A DNA stretch of 64,000 nt. Source: Bradyrhizobium diazoefficiens. GTDB taxonomy: Bacteria; Pseudomonadota; Alphaproteobacteria; Rhizobiales; Xanthobacteraceae. This document shows, piece by piece, positions 41,672 to 51,587 of this stretch. The notes under the pieces were generated by a model, which was given only the letters and a program-made list of their open reading frames with translations, was not told the DNA's origin and made no database searches. Every line of letters begins with the position of its first letter. Position 1 is the first letter of the stretch. The stretch is taken from positions 3,066,501-3,130,500 of the forward strand of contig NZ_CP067102.1 of assembly GCF_016616885.1 (NCBI RefSeq). The letters run 5' to 3'. Made by a program: the position numbers and the translations under genes.

Positions 41672-43474
41672 CTATGCGGTTGCGCTGATCGGCGCCAGAG
41701 CGCCGGCGTCGCGATGTTGCAGCCGGAAGAACGAGGCGTAGCGGCCGGAGCGGCGCAAGAGCTCGTCATGCCGGCCCTGCTCGACGATCTCGCCACCCTC
41801 GACCACCAGGATGCTGTCTGCGTGCATGATGGTGTGCAGACGATGCGCGATCACGATGGTGGTGCGGTTCTGGCAAAGATGCTCGATCGCCTCCTGCACC
41901 TGCCGCTCGGATTCTGAATCGAGCGCGGCGGTGGCTTCGTCGAGCAGGATGATCGGCGCGTTCTTGATCAGCGCGCGCGCCACCGCGATGCGCTGGCGCT
42001 GGCCGCCCGAGAGCTGCGTGCCGTGCTCGCCGACCGGCGTGTCGTAGCCGAGCGGGAAGCCCATGATGAAATCATGCGCGCAGGCCGCCTTCGCGGCGTC
42101 GATGATCTCGTTCTCGCTCGCGCCCGGTTTGCCGAAGGCGATGTTGTTGCGGATGGTGTCGCGGAACAGATAGACGTCCTGGCCGACATAGGCGGTCTGC
42201 GCCCGCAGCGATTTGCGCGACACCGCGCCGATCGACTGGCCGTCGATCACGATGTCGCCTTGCGTCACCTCGTAGAAGCGCAACAGCAGCGCCAGGACGG
42301 TCGACTTGCCGCCTCCGGAGGGGCCGACCAGCGCGGTGACCTTGCCGGGCTCGGCGACAAAACTCATGCGGTTGAGCACGGTTTCATTGGCGCGATAGGA
42401 GAAGCTGACGTCGCGCAGCTCGATCCGCGCGTCGGACAATTTCAGCGCGGCCTTGTCGTCGTCGGAATGCTCGCTCGCCGGGCTGTCGACGACTTCGAGC
42501 AGCATGCGCGCGCCGACGAGCTGGCTGTTGAGGTCGATGTTGAGCCGCGCCAGCCGCTTGGCCGGCTCGGTCGCCATCAGGAAGGCGGTCATGAACGAGA
42601 AGAACGCGCCGGGCGTGGCGTTGAGCGCGACCACGCTGTAACCGCCATAGAGCAAACAGCCGGCGACCGCGAAGCCGCCGAGCATTTCCATCAGCGGGTT
42701 GGAACGGTTGGCGACGCGGGCCATCTTGTTGGCGGTGCGCTCGACGATCGCGATGTTCTCGTCGATGCGCTTCTGCATCGTCTCTTCAAGCGTGAACGCC
42801 TTGACCGTGCGGATGCCTTGCAGCGATTCCTGCATGGTCTCCATGATGTCGGCAGTGCCGGTGAACTGGTTGAAGGCGAGACCCTTGATGCGCTTGACCA
42901 GCTTGCGCAGCACCAGCATCGCCGGCGGCACCGCGACGAGGCCGATCAGCGACATCAGCGGATCCTGCCACACCATCACGCCGATCATGGCAAGCAGCAT
43001 CATCAGGTCGCGCCCGACTGCATTGACCAGCATGTTGAGCACGTCGGTGATCGACTTGGCGCCGGCCGTGAGCCGCGCCAGGAATTCAGACGAATGACGC
43101 TCCGAGAAGAAGCCGACGCTCTCGCGCATCAGCTTGGCAAACAGCTGGCGCTGGTTGGTGGCGAGGATGGCGTTACTGATCTTGGTCAGGATCACCATAT
43201 GGCCGTAGGTCGCCACGCCCTTGATGAAGAGCAGGATCACCGTGATGCCCGAGAACATCGCGATGCCCGGGATGTTCTTGTCGACATAGGCCTGGTTGAT
43301 GACCTGGCCGAGCACATAGGTCGCCCCCGCGGTCGATCCGGCCGCAGCCGCCATCAGCGCAAAGGCAACGAGGTAGCGCCGCCAGTAGATGATCCCCTGT
43401 TCCGTGACCAGGCGGCGAATCAGGATCGCTGCCGCATAGGGATCGTCGGTGATTTTCTTTGGAAACTGGGCCAT
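41672..43474 (-). CDS. ABC exporter, MsbA-like (fused permease and ATPase)
   Basis: About 600 residues: a six-helix exporter domain (residues about 30-330) and an ATPase domain with Walker A GPSGGGKSTV, signature LSGGQRQRIAVARAL, Walker B IILLDEATAALD and switch His in VIAHRLHTIM. It works as a homodimer at the inner membrane. Its place beside galE and a core glycosyltransferase suggests a lipid A-core flippase or a related lipid exporter. ATG 43474 is preferred; the in-frame TTG at 43495 adds seven residues. Confidence 0.88.
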   Translation of the reverse strand: MAQFPKKITDDPYAAAILIRRLVTEQGIIYWRRYLVAFALMAAAAGSTAGATYVLGQVINQAYVDKNIPGIAMFSGITVILLFIKGVATYGHMVILTKISNAILATNQRQLFAKLMRESVGFFSERHSSEFLARLTAGAKSITDVLNMLVNAVGRDLMMLLAMIGVMVWQDPLMSLIGLVAVPPAMLVLRKLVKRIKGLAFNQFTGTADIMETMQESLQGIRTVKAFTLEETMQKRIDENIAIVERTANKMARVANRSNPLMEMLGGFAVAGCLLYGGYSVVALNATPGAFFSFMTAFLMATEPAKRLARLNIDLNSQLVGARMLLEVVDSPASEHSDDDKAALKLSDARIELRDVSFSYRANETVLNRMSFVAEPGKVTALVGPSGGGKSTVLALLLRFYEVTQGDIVIDGQSIGAVSRKSLRAQTAYVGQDVYLFRDTIRNNIAFGKPGASENEIIDAAKAACAHDFIMGFPLGYDTPVGEHGTQLSGGQRQRIAVARALIKNAPIILLDEATAALDSESERQVQEAIEHLCQNRTTIVIAHRLHTIMHADSILVVEGGEIVEQGRHDELLRRSGRYASFFRLQHRDAGALAPISATA

Positions 43475-43593
43475 CCGGTGTCCATTGACGGCCAAGGCGA
43501 AAAGCCTGCCCGCACGTCAGGGATCGAATGGCCTCTGTGCCCGCTAAAGCTCCGCTTTTCAAGCCCAATTAAGGGCTTGCGCAGGAAGCGATT

Positions 43594-44607
43594 TTAGGCC
43601 GAGACGGCGTGGCGGAGCTCGCCGTGGCGCTCGCGGAACAGCTTGTCCTCCCAGGCCAGCGCGTGCGCCGCGATGGTCTCGAGGTCCTCGTATTGCGGCT
43701 TCCAGTCGAGCAGGCCGCGGATGCGGCTGGTGTCGGCGACCATGGTCATGATGTCGCCGGGCCGGCGCGGAGCGTATTGCACGGCGAAGCTGCGGCCCGA
43801 CACCCGCCGCACGGCGTCGATGGTTTCGAGCACCGAATAGCCGCGGCCATAGCCGCAGTTCAGCGTGGTCGAGGCGCCGCCATTGCGCAGATAAGCGAGC
43901 GCCGAGCGATGCGCCTGCGAAAGGTCCGTCACGTGGATGAAGTCGCGCATGCAGCTGCCGTCCTGGGTCGGATAGTCGGTGCCGAACACGTCGATCTTGG
44001 CGCGCTGGCCGGTCGCGGCTTCCACCGCGATCTTGAGCAGATGGGTGGCGCCGGCGGTGGCCAGCCCAATGCGCGCCTGCGGATCGGCGCCCGCGACGTT
44101 GAAATAGCGCAAGGTCACGTACTGCATGCCGTAGGCGGCGGCGACGTCGTGCAGCATGATCTCGGTCATCAGCTTCGACGAGCCGTAGGGCGACAGCGGC
44201 CGCGTCGGCGCGTGCTCGGGCACCGGCACCTGATCCGGATCGCCGTAGACGGCGGCGGTCGAGGAGAAGATGAAGCGACTGATGCCGCGCTTCACCGCGA
44301 CGTTGAGCAGGTTGCGCGCGGTCATGAAATTGTTGCGGTAATAGCCGAGCGGATCGCGCATCGATTCCGGTACGACCACCGAGCCTGCGAAATGGATGAT
44401 GCTCTCGATGTTGTGCTGGGCGATCACGCCTTCAAGCAGGTTCTCGTCGCCGGCATCGCCAATGAACAGCGGCACGCCTTCCGGCAGATAAGCGGAGAAA
44501 CCGGTGGAGAGATCGTCGATCACGACGACGTCCTCGCCGGCTTCCGCCAGCGCCAGGACCGTGTGACTTCCGATATAGCCGGCGCCGCCGGTGACTAGCA
44601 CGGTCAT
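43594..44607 (-). CDS. galE: UDP-glucose 4-epimerase
   Basis: A 337-residue short-chain dehydrogenase-type epimerase interconverting UDP-glucose and UDP-galactose. NAD binding is at VTGGAGYIGSHT (residues 4-15), the catalytic Tyr-x3-Lys in PYGSSKLM, and FSSTAAVYG and RYFNVAGADP are GalE-type. It would feed galactose into LPS or exopolysaccharide. It diverges from the glycosyltransferase at 44734 and precedes the ABC exporter on the same strand. Confidence 0.93.
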   Translation of the reverse strand: MTVLVTGGAGYIGSHTVLALAEAGEDVVVIDDLSTGFSAYLPEGVPLFIGDAGDENLLEGVIAQHNIESIIHFAGSVVVPESMRDPLGYYRNNFMTARNLLNVAVKRGISRFIFSSTAAVYGDPDQVPVPEHAPTRPLSPYGSSKLMTEIMLHDVAAAYGMQYVTLRYFNVAGADPQARIGLATAGATHLLKIAVEAATGQRAKIDVFGTDYPTQDGSCMRDFIHVTDLSQAHRSALAYLRNGGASTTLNCGYGRGYSVLETIDAVRRVSGRSFAVQYAPRRPGDIMTMVADTSRIRGLLDWKPQYEDLETIAAHALAWEDKLFRERHGELRHAVSA

Positions 44608-44733
44608 GATCTCACCCGTCTTCGATCAACGCACCAAGTTAGCGTTTGCGCGGTGAAGAGGGGGTTTCGGCAGGAGTGAACTGGTCACTATGCTTAATGT
44701 TGCGTATAGGGGGCGCACCAGACGGAGCATGAC

Positions 44734-45771
44734 GTGGCCAATTTCCCGGACGATCTGCAAGTGATCGTGCCAAATCTGCACAGGCGCTATTCCGGGGTCA
44801 CCGCGACCAACCGGATGGTGGCGCCGCGGCTGGCAAAGCTCTATCGCGCCGCATGGTTCGGCTCGGATGCGCCGGAGGGGATTTCGCGGCTGAGCGTCGC
44901 CGATGTCCTGAAACTATGGCGCCGCAAGTCGCCGCTGATCTGGCATGCGCGCCGCAATAACGAGATGATCGCAGGTGTTGTGCTGCGCGCACTCGGCTGG
45001 CCGCTCAAACTCGTATTCACCTCGGCGGCGCAGCGGCATCACAGCTGGATCACGCGCTGGCTGATCCGGCGCATGGACGCGATCATCGCGACCTCGGACA
45101 TCTCGGCCTCGTTCCTCAAAGTGCAATCGACAGTGATCCCGCACGGCGTCGACACCGATGTCTATGCGCCGCCGGTCGATCGCGCCGCGGCGTTTGCGGA
45201 AGCCGCGCTGCCGGGCCGTTACGCCATCGGCTGCTTCGGCCGCGTGCGCGCGCAGAAGGGTACTGATGTGTTCGTCGATGCGATGTGCCGATTGCTGCCG
45301 CACTACCCGGAGTTCACGGCGGTCATCGTCGGACAAGTCACGGCCGAACAGACGCCCTTTGCCAACGACCTGAAGAAGCGCATCGAGCTGGCCGGCCTGC
45401 CATCGCGCATCGTCATCACCGGCGAATTACCGATCGAAGACGTGCAGCGCTGGTATCAGCGGCTGACGATCTACGCCTTTACGTCGCGCAACGAAGGTTT
45501 TGGCCTGACGCTGATCGAGGCGATGGCAACCGGCAGCGCGCTCGTTGCCGCACGCGCTGGAGCTGCCGAACTCGTGGTCGAGGATGGCGTGAGCGGCGTG
45601 CTGATCCCGACCGGTGATGCGGAGGCGCTGGCGGCGGCGCTCGAGCCGTTGATGCGCGATGTGGCTCTAGCGACTGCGATGGGCGAGCGCGGTCGCGAGC
45701 GCGTGCTCGAAAAGTTTAGCCTCGATGCCGAGGCGGCCCGGATCGGCGAGGTCTATCGTCCGCTGCTCTGA
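44734..45771 (+). CDS. GT4 glycosyltransferase, LPS-core type
   Basis: A 345-residue GT-B fold glycosyltransferase starting at GTG 44734 with GGAG seven bases upstream. The C-terminal donor half holds GCFGRVRAQKGTDVFVDA and the E-x7-E motif SRNEGFGLTLIEAMATG. The N-terminal half (YSGVTATNRMVAPRLA) resembles rhizobial LpsB/LpcC, which add mannose or a related sugar to the Kdo region of the core. No membrane segment. Specificity is inferred from similarity of layout and the LPS gene context. Confidence 0.85.
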   Translation: MANFPDDLQVIVPNLHRRYSGVTATNRMVAPRLAKLYRAAWFGSDAPEGISRLSVADVLKLWRRKSPLIWHARRNNEMIAGVVLRALGWPLKLVFTSAAQRHHSWITRWLIRRMDAIIATSDISASFLKVQSTVIPHGVDTDVYAPPVDRAAAFAEAALPGRYAIGCFGRVRAQKGTDVFVDAMCRLLPHYPEFTAVIVGQVTAEQTPFANDLKKRIELAGLPSRIVITGELPIEDVQRWYQRLTIYAFTSRNEGFGLTLIEAMATGSALVAARAGAAELVVEDGVSGVLIPTGDAEALAAALEPLMRDVALATAMGERGRERVLEKFSLDAEAARIGEVYRPLL

Positions 45772-45819
45772 GTGATCGCAGACCGAAAACGCGAAAACAA
45801 CCCCATGCACAGTAGCCCG

Positions 45820-45915
45820 TGGCAGCGAAATCAACGGCTTGACGGGCGGGTGCGAGGTGGATGCGGATTTTTCGAATTTCATTTGACGCGTCGGGCAAAA
45901 CACGTCTAGAGTGCC
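45820..45915. repeat. Possible dispersed repeat remnant
   Basis: In the gap between the glycosyltransferase and gmhB (convergent), GGCTTGACGGGCGGG is echoed by TTTGACGCGTCGGGCAAAAC about 60 bases later. A block of this kind (toxic-looking non-coding TTGAC..GGGCAAAACAC) seems to be a recurrent intergenic sequence in Bradyrhizobium, but I rely on memory for that. No gene is seen here. Confidence 0.3.
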
Positions 45916-45975
45916 AACATCACGAAGTCTCGAGAATTTAGTCTCGCCCTCGAAGGCCGGCCGAATCGCAGCCGT

Positions 45976-46506
45976 TTACCCCCGCCTGGTCTGAGCAATC
46001 ACTTCAGTCGCGAACGCGTCGAGGTCGCCGCCGGGGAAGAGAAAGCCCGGCAGTCCGAGCGCTTGGCCGGCCTCGATGTCCCGGGCCTGATCTCCGATCA
46101 CGAAGCTGCCGTCGAGCTGCACCGGCCAGTGCCGGACCAGATCGCGCAACATGCCGGGCGCGGGCTTGCGCCAATCGTGCTCCCCGATGTAGCCGGCAAC
46201 CGTTCCTTGCGGATGATGTGGACAGAAGCGAATGTCATCGATCCCAGCGCCGTCGCGGGCGAGTTCGTCGCGCATCCAGCCGTGTAGCCGGTTCACATCA
46301 TCTTCGGTGAAGAGGCCGCGCGCAACGCCGGACTGGTTGGTGAAGACGAACACCCAATAGCCGGCCTCGTTGAGACGGCGGATGGCCCTGGCAACGTTTG
46401 GCATCCAACGGATGCGGTCGCGCGTGCCGATATAGCCATCGTCATGATTGATGACGCCGTCGCGATCCAGGAATGCGGCGGGCTTCGCCCGGCGGCCGTC
46501 AGACAT
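45976..46506 (-). CDS. gmhB: D-glycero-beta-D-manno-heptose 1,7-bisphosphate 7-phosphatase
   Basis: A 176-residue HAD-IIIA phosphatase in the ADP-heptose pathway. Motif [15 protein letters not shown] (residues about 12-25) holds the nucleophile Asp and the second Asp; [12 protein letters not shown] is motif [11 protein letters not shown] carries the Lys; [10 protein letters not shown] is motif III/IV. The zinc loop is reduced: CPHHPQG is kept but the usual downstream CxC pair is absent, as in several alphaproteobacterial forms. The start ATG 46506 overlaps the end of waaF by eight bases. It is the intact counterpart of the remnant at 3041-3490. Confidence 0.9.
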   Translation of the reverse strand: MSDGRRAKPAAFLDRDGVINHDDGYIGTRDRIRWMPNVARAIRRLNEAGYWVFVFTNQSGVARGLFTEDDVNRLHGWMRDELARDGAGIDDIRFCPHHPQGTVAGYIGEHDWRKPAPGMLRDLVRHWPVQLDGSFVIGDQARDIEAGQALGLPGFLFPGGDLDAFATEVIAQTRRG

Positions 46507-47569
46507 TTGCAAGTCCGTGTGTCCTGGCCAGCACGTCTCGTGCGATCTCGACCACGTCCTCCGCCGCGATGTCACGCATGCAGCGGTGGTCGTTGATCCG
46601 GCAGATCGTGCTCTGGCAGGGCTGGCAGGCGAGCACGCTCTTGGTCTGGACCACGGTCGCGGCGAGGCCGTTGAGGGGGGCCCAGAGATAGGGGCTGGTC
46701 GGGCCGAAGATGCCCATGGTGGGCGTATCGAGCGCGGCCGCGATATGCATCAGGCCCGAATCGTTCGAGATCGCGACGCCGGCCGCGGCCATGGCGAGGA
46801 TGCCGTTGCGCAAATCGTTGCCGGTGAGGTCCCGCACGCCCGGGCCACCGGCCGCGACGATCTCCTGGGCGAGGCCCTTTTCCGCGGGGCCGCCGACCAC
46901 CCAGACCTCGAGCCCGCGCTCGACCAGCAGGCGGGCGGCCTCTGGATAGTAGGTCCAGCGTTTTGACACCCCGACCGAGCCGGGGGCGAGCGCGATCGTG
47001 GCGCCGGCGCTGAGGCCATTGGCCTGCCGCCAGCGAGCAATCTCCTCGGCCGGGACCCGCAATTGCGGCACCGGCCATTCCGGCGGCAGGGGGGCGCCGT
47101 CGGGCTGGGCCAGCGCGGCGTTCTTGTCGATGAAGCGGGGCAGCTTCTTCTCGCCCCAGCGCCAGCGGTTGAGTAGGCCGAACCGGAACTCGCCAACGAA
47201 GCCCACCCGTTCAGGGATGCCGGCCAGCGCCGGCGCAATGGCCGCCTTCCAGGTCCGCGGCAGCACCAGGGCGGTGCCGTAGTTCCGCTCGCGCAGGAGC
47301 CGCGCCAGGCCGAGCTGGCGGCCCACGGCGAGGCGGCTGCGGGGCAAGTCCCAGACGAGCCCAGCGCGTACGCCGGGCATGTAGTCGACCAGGGGGGCGC
47401 ACAGGGACGTGGTCAGGAGATCGACCGGCCGATTCGGCCATCGCTCCTTCAGCACCCGGACCACTGTGTGATTCCGGACGAAATCGCCGATCCACATATA
47501 GGGGACGATCAGGATCGGGCGCGTGTCGCTCCGATCCTCACTTCCGCCAAATTGCGAATCGTTGTTCAT
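46499..47569 (-). CDS. waaF: ADP-heptose:LPS heptosyltransferase (GT9, WaaF-type)
   Basis: A 356-residue GT9 glycosyltransferase of the GT-B fold. N-terminal [21 protein letters not shown] replaces the usual GDxxxxxP acceptor motif, [20 protein letters not shown] starts the donor half, and [26 protein letters not shown] (its core [10 protein letters not shown]) binds ADP-heptose. A cysteine-rich block [16 protein letters not shown] occurs near the C-terminus, as in other WaaF proteins. It would transfer heptose to the inner core. It is transcribed with gmhB and diverges from hldD. Confidence 0.88.
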   Translation of the reverse strand: MNNDSQFGGSEDRSDTRPILIVPYMWIGDFVRNHTVVRVLKERWPNRPVDLLTTSLCAPLVDYMPGVRAGLVWDLPRSRLAVGRQLGLARLLRERNYGTALVLPRTWKAAIAPALAGIPERVGFVGEFRFGLLNRWRWGEKKLPRFIDKNAALAQPDGAPLPPEWPVPQLRVPAEEIARWRQANGLSAGATIALAPGSVGVSKRWTYYPEAARLLVERGLEVWVVGGPAEKGLAQEIVAAGGPGVRDLTGNDLRNGILAMAAAGVAISNDSGLMHIAAALDTPTMGIFGPTSPYLWAPLNGLAATVVQTKSVLACQPCQSTICRINDHRCMRDIAAEDVVEIARDVLARTHGLANV

Positions 47570-47740
47570 TCGTTAATTGTGCCGCGGGGCCCTGTTGGGG
47601 CGGTTCGGTTAGCCGCTCCCGGCCGGCAGGTAAAGCCGGGAGAGCGCGAATCCAAAGCGTCAGTCCCAAAATGCTTACACTTTGGCAGATGATGCGCTAC
47701 GGCAGATATCGGGCCTCATAATTCGGGCAGGGATTTTGGA

Positions 47741-48721
47741 ATGTTGCTGGTGACCGGCGGGGCCGGTTTTATCGGGTCGAATGTTGTCGCCGCGCTGAAC
47801 GACGCCGGCCATAGCGATGTCGTGGTCTGCGATCTCCTCGGCAGCGACGGCAAGTGGCGCAATCTCGCCAAGCGGCAGCTTGTGGATATCGTTCCCCCGG
47901 CCGAGCTGCCTGACTGGCTGAAGGGCCGCAAGCTCGACGCCGTGATCCATCTCGGGGCGATTTCCGAGACCACCGCGACCGACGGCGATCTCGTGATCGA
48001 GACCAATTTCCGCTTCTCGATGCGCCTGCTCGACTGGTGCACGGCCAATGCGGTGCCGCTGATCTACGCGTCGTCGGCTGCGACCTATGGCGACGGCGCG
48101 GAAGGCTTTGACGACGATGCCTCGCTGCCGGCGCTGAAGAAGCTGCGGCCGATGAATCTCTATGGCTGGAGCAAGCAGCTGTTCGATCTCGCCGTCGCCG
48201 AGCGCGTCGCGCGGGCTGAGAAGCTGCCGCCGCAATGGGCGGGCCTGAAATTCTTCAACGTGTTCGGCCCGAACGAATACCACAAGGGCACGATGATGAG
48301 CGTGCTGGCGCGCCGCTTCGACGACGTCAAGGCGGGCCGCGTCGTGCAGCTGTTCAAGTCGCATCGCGACGGCATCGCCGACGGCGACCAGCGCCGCGAT
48401 TTCATCTACGTCGACGACGTCGTGCGCGTGATCCTGTGGCTGCTGGCGACGCCTGCGGTGTCGGGGCTGTTCAATGTCGGCACCGGCAAGGCGCGCAGCT
48501 TCCGGGAGCTGATGCTGGCTGCCTATGCCGCGCTCGGCACCAGGCCCAACATCGACTATGTCGACATGCCCGAGCAGATCCGCGGCAGCTACCAATATTT
48601 CACCGAGAGCAAGGTCGATCGCCTCCACCGCGCCGGCTATAACAGCGGCTTCACGACGCTGGAGGACGCGGTGAAGGCCTATGTCGGGGATTATCTCGAC
48701 CGGCCCGATCGCTTCCGTTGA
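47741..48721 (+). CDS. hldD: ADP-L-glycero-D-manno-heptose 6-epimerase
   Basis: A 326-residue NADP-dependent epimerase converting ADP-D-glycero- to ADP-L-glycero-D-manno-heptose. LVTGGAGFIGSNVV (residues 3-16) binds the cofactor, YASSAATYG and LYGWSKQLFD (Tyr-x3-Lys) form the catalytic site, and KFFNVFGPNEYHKG is specific to HldD. The gene is followed by hldE after 12 bases and faces the divergent waaF-gmhB pair, so the four form a compact ADP-heptose module. gmhA is not in the window. Confidence 0.95.
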   Translation: MLLVTGGAGFIGSNVVAALNDAGHSDVVVCDLLGSDGKWRNLAKRQLVDIVPPAELPDWLKGRKLDAVIHLGAISETTATDGDLVIETNFRFSMRLLDWCTANAVPLIYASSAATYGDGAEGFDDDASLPALKKLRPMNLYGWSKQLFDLAVAERVARAEKLPPQWAGLKFFNVFGPNEYHKGTMMSVLARRFDDVKAGRVVQLFKSHRDGIADGDQRRDFIYVDDVVRVILWLLATPAVSGLFNVGTGKARSFRELMLAAYAALGTRPNIDYVDMPEQIRGSYQYFTESKVDRLHRAGYNSGFTTLEDAVKAYVGDYLDRPDRFR

Positions 48722-48733
48722 GGCCCAATCACC

Positions 48734-50218
48734 ATGCCGACGCCCCTTCTCGATTTCGATGCCCTCGCGCAAGGCATCTCCGGCCGCACGGTGCTTTGCA
48801 TCGGCGACATCATGCTGGACGAGTTCGTCTACGGCGAGGTGTCGCGGATTTCGCCGGAAGCGCCGGCGCCCGTCATCGCGGCCCAGCGCAGCGAGATCCA
48901 TATCGGCGGCGCCGGCAACGTCGCGCGCAATATCGCTTCCCTCGGTGCGCGCTGCATCTTCGTCGGCCTTGTCGGCGAGGACGATGCGGGGGCGCGGCTC
49001 AAGGCCGCGCTGGCGGACCACGCCGGCATCGAGAGCGCGCTGGTGTGCGACCCGTCGCGGCCGACCACGCGAAAAGTCCGTTTCGTCTCCGAGCATTTTT
49101 CCGCGCATATGCTGCGCGCGGATTGGGAGCAGGCGCAGCCCGCCTCCGACGAGGTCGAGACCAGGCTGATCGAGGCGATCCTGCCGCAGATCGCGCGCGC
49201 CGATATCGTGCTGCTGTCCGATTACGCCAAGGGCGTGCTGACCGCGCGCGTGATCCGCCACACCATCGATGCCGCGCGAAACCTCGGCAAGCCCGTGATC
49301 GTCGATCCCAAGAGCCTGAACTGGGCGATCTATCGTGGCGCCACGCTGCTCACGCCCAACCGCAAGGAATTCTCGGAAGCCACCCGCAGCCGCGCCGACA
49401 CGCCGCAGAGCATCGTCGATGCCAGCGAGGATGTGATGCGGCTGGCCGATTGCGAGGCGATCCTGGTCACGCAGGGCGAGCACGGCATGACGCTGGTGCC
49501 GCGCAAGGGTGAAGCCGTCCATGTTCCAGCTTTCCCGGTGAAGGTGCGTGACGTCTCCGGCGCCGGCGACACCGTGGCCGCCGCGCTCGCGGTGTCGATC
49601 GCGGCGGGGGCGGACTGGGACACGGCGCTGCGCATGGCGAGTGCAGCCGCCGCCGTCGCGGTCGGCAAGCAGGGCACCGCCAGCGTGAGCGCCGACGAGC
49701 TGCGGCGAAGGATCCTGCCGCATGCCACTCTTGCCGCCGAGGAGAAGGTCGTGAGCGCGCCTGGTACACTCGCGGCCCAGCTCGCCGAATGGAAGCGGCA
49801 GGGGCTACGCGTCGGCTTCACCAATGGCTGCTTCGACATCCTGCATCCCGGCCACGTCAAGGTGCTGACCGCGGCGCGCGCGGCCTGCGACCGCCTGATC
49901 GTAGGACTAAACAGCGACGCCTCGGTGCGGCGGCTGAAGGGTGCGGATCGCCCGGTCCAGGACGAGCGGGCGCGTGCCGAAGTGCTGGCTGCGCTCGAAG
50001 CCGTCGATCTCGTCGTCATCTTCGAGCAGGACACGCCGATCGACCTGATCATGCGCATCACGCCCAGCGTGCTGGTCAAGGGCGGCGATTACACCCGCGA
50101 GCAGGTGGTCGGCCACGAGGTTGTCGAGGCCGCCGGCGGAACGGTCGTGCTGGTCGATATCCTCAAGGGTTTCAGCACGACCGCGCTGGTTCATCGCGCG
50201 CGCGGAGAGACGAAGTGA
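48734..50218 (+). CDS. hldE: Bifunctional heptose 7-phosphate kinase / heptose 1-phosphate adenylyltransferase
   Basis: A 494-residue two-domain enzyme. Residues 1-325 are a ribokinase-like kinase with [16 protein letters not shown] and the anion hole [13 protein letters not shown] (about 272-284); residues about 355-494 are a cytidylyltransferase-fold adenylyltransferase with [18 protein letters not shown] and [13 protein letters not shown]. It performs both ATP-dependent steps of ADP-heptose synthesis. The stop overlaps the start of the ligase gene (GTGA). Confidence 0.95.
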   Translation: MPTPLLDFDALAQGISGRTVLCIGDIMLDEFVYGEVSRISPEAPAPVIAAQRSEIHIGGAGNVARNIASLGARCIFVGLVGEDDAGARLKAALADHAGIESALVCDPSRPTTRKVRFVSEHFSAHMLRADWEQAQPASDEVETRLIEAILPQIARADIVLLSDYAKGVLTARVIRHTIDAARNLGKPVIVDPKSLNWAIYRGATLLTPNRKEFSEATRSRADTPQSIVDASEDVMRLADCEAILVTQGEHGMTLVPRKGEAVHVPAFPVKVRDVSGAGDTVAAALAVSIAAGADWDTALRMASAAAAVAVGKQGTASVSADELRRRILPHATLAAEEKVVSAPGTLAAQLAEWKRQGLRVGFTNGCFDILHPGHVKVLTAARAACDRLIVGLNSDASVRRLKGADRPVQDERARAEVLAALEAVDLVVIFEQDTPIDLIMRITPSVLVKGGDYTREQVVGHEVVEAAGGTVVLVDILKGFSTTALVHRARGETK

Positions 50219-51504
50219 CGGAGCTCGTGCGGGACTCGATGTGGGGGACGACGCTGCGGCGCTTGCGCAGTCCGGCGGCATGGTCCGAGACGGTCGACCT
50301 GTTTGCCATCCTGACCGCGGCCTCGCTGCCGTGGTCGACGTCGCTGGCGGCGATCTTCAATGTCGCGATGCTGCTTTGCATGGTGCCGTTTCTCGACGTC
50401 GGGGACTTTCTGCAGTCGCTGAAGCGGCCGATCTGCGCGCTGCCGATCGCGCTGTTCCTGCTCGCGCTCGTCGGCACGCTGTGGTCGGAGGCGTCCTGGG
50501 GCGCGCGGTTCTACGCCGTGAATCCGACGACGAAGCTGCTCGTGCTCCCGGTTCTGATCTATCATTTCCAACGCTCGTCGCGCGGGCACCTCGTGTTCAT
50601 CTCATTTCTGGTGTCCTGCGCGCTGCTGTCGGTGATGTCCTGGCTCGTGTTTCTCCATCCCACGCTGTCGCTGAAGCCGCCTGATGAACCCAATTCGCGC
50701 GGCATCTTCGTGAAGAACTATATCGACCAGAGCCAGGAATTCACATTGTGCGCGGTCGCGCTGGCATTTCCGATCGTGAAGTTGTTGCAGCAGAAGAGGG
50801 TCTGGCTGGCTGCGCTGCTGGCGGCAGTCGCGCTCAGCTTCTTCGTCAACATGGCCTTTGTGGTGATCTCGCGCACCGCACTCGTGACCGTACCGATCAT
50901 GCTGGCGGTCTTCGGGCTGCTGCATTTGAAATGGCGCAGCGTCCTGATCATCTTCGCGGCTCTCGCGGCCCTCGCCGCGGTGACATGGAAGACCTCGTCG
51001 ACGCTGCACAACACGATTGAAACATTCTCCGTTCAGTACGAGCTCTACAAGGACAAGGGCATCCCGACATCGATCGGACTTCGGCTCGAGTTCTGGCGCA
51101 AGTCGCTGGCTTTCTTCGCCGAGGCGCCGCTCGTCGGTCATGGAACCGGCTCGACGCGCGGCCTGTTCGAGCAGGCCGCGACCGGCGGCCCCAACCAGGC
51201 CTCAAACGAGGTGATCGGCAATCCCCATAACCAGACGCTGAACGTGGCCGTGCAATGGGGCGTTGTCGGCATCATCATCCTGTACGCGATGTGGGCGGTC
51301 CATCTCCTTCTGTTCCGCGGTGATGCGCTCGCCAGCTGGATCGGGTTGCTGGTCGTTGTCCAAAACGTATTCACCTCGCTCTTCAATTCCCATCTGTTTG
51401 ATTTCCACGAGGGCTGGATGTACGTCATCGGCGTCGGCGTGGCTGGCGGCATGGTGCTCAATTCACACCAGAACGGTCGGAGCCCGGGACAAGCCCGCGG
51501 CTGA
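50215..51504 (+). CDS. waaL: O-antigen ligase (WaaL-type) membrane protein
   Basis: A 429-residue polytopic membrane protein with about ten to twelve hydrophobic segments and one large periplasmic loop. The Wzy_C/WaaL-type block is [11 protein letters not shown] and [18 protein letters not shown], with the conserved His of the NPHN motif that is essential in WaaL. It attaches lipid-linked O-antigen to the lipid A core at the periplasmic face. The GTG start overlaps the hldE stop. Wzy polymerases share the domain, so polymerase function is the alternative; the heptose/core neighbours favour ligase. Confidence 0.82.
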   Translation: MTELVRDSMWGTTLRRLRSPAAWSETVDLFAILTAASLPWSTSLAAIFNVAMLLCMVPFLDVGDFLQSLKRPICALPIALFLLALVGTLWSEASWGARFYAVNPTTKLLVLPVLIYHFQRSSRGHLVFISFLVSCALLSVMSWLVFLHPTLSLKPPDEPNSRGIFVKNYIDQSQEFTLCAVALAFPIVKLLQQKRVWLAALLAAVALSFFVNMAFVVISRTALVTVPIMLAVFGLLHLKWRSVLIIFAALAALAAVTWKTSSTLHNTIETFSVQYELYKDKGIPTSIGLRLEFWRKSLAFFAEAPLVGHGTGSTRGLFEQAATGGPNQASNEVIGNPHNQTLNVAVQWGVVGIIILYAMWAVHLLLFRGDALASWIGLLVVVQNVFTSLFNSHLFDFHEGWMYVIGVGVAGGMVLNSHQNGRSPGQARG

Positions 51505-51587
51505 GCTTCGGAGCGCTGGCAAGTCCCGGCGAGATGCGCTATCAGCGCGGTCAGGTTGTATGTAGCACTGGAGATATTCGGCCGCAG

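Noticed and set aside
47675..49723. 682-codon open frame on the minus strand across hldD and hldE
   Set aside because: It is antisense to two genes with full catalytic motifs; long antisense frames arise from the strong third-position GC bias, and the translation is rich in Arg, Asp and His without any recognisable domain.
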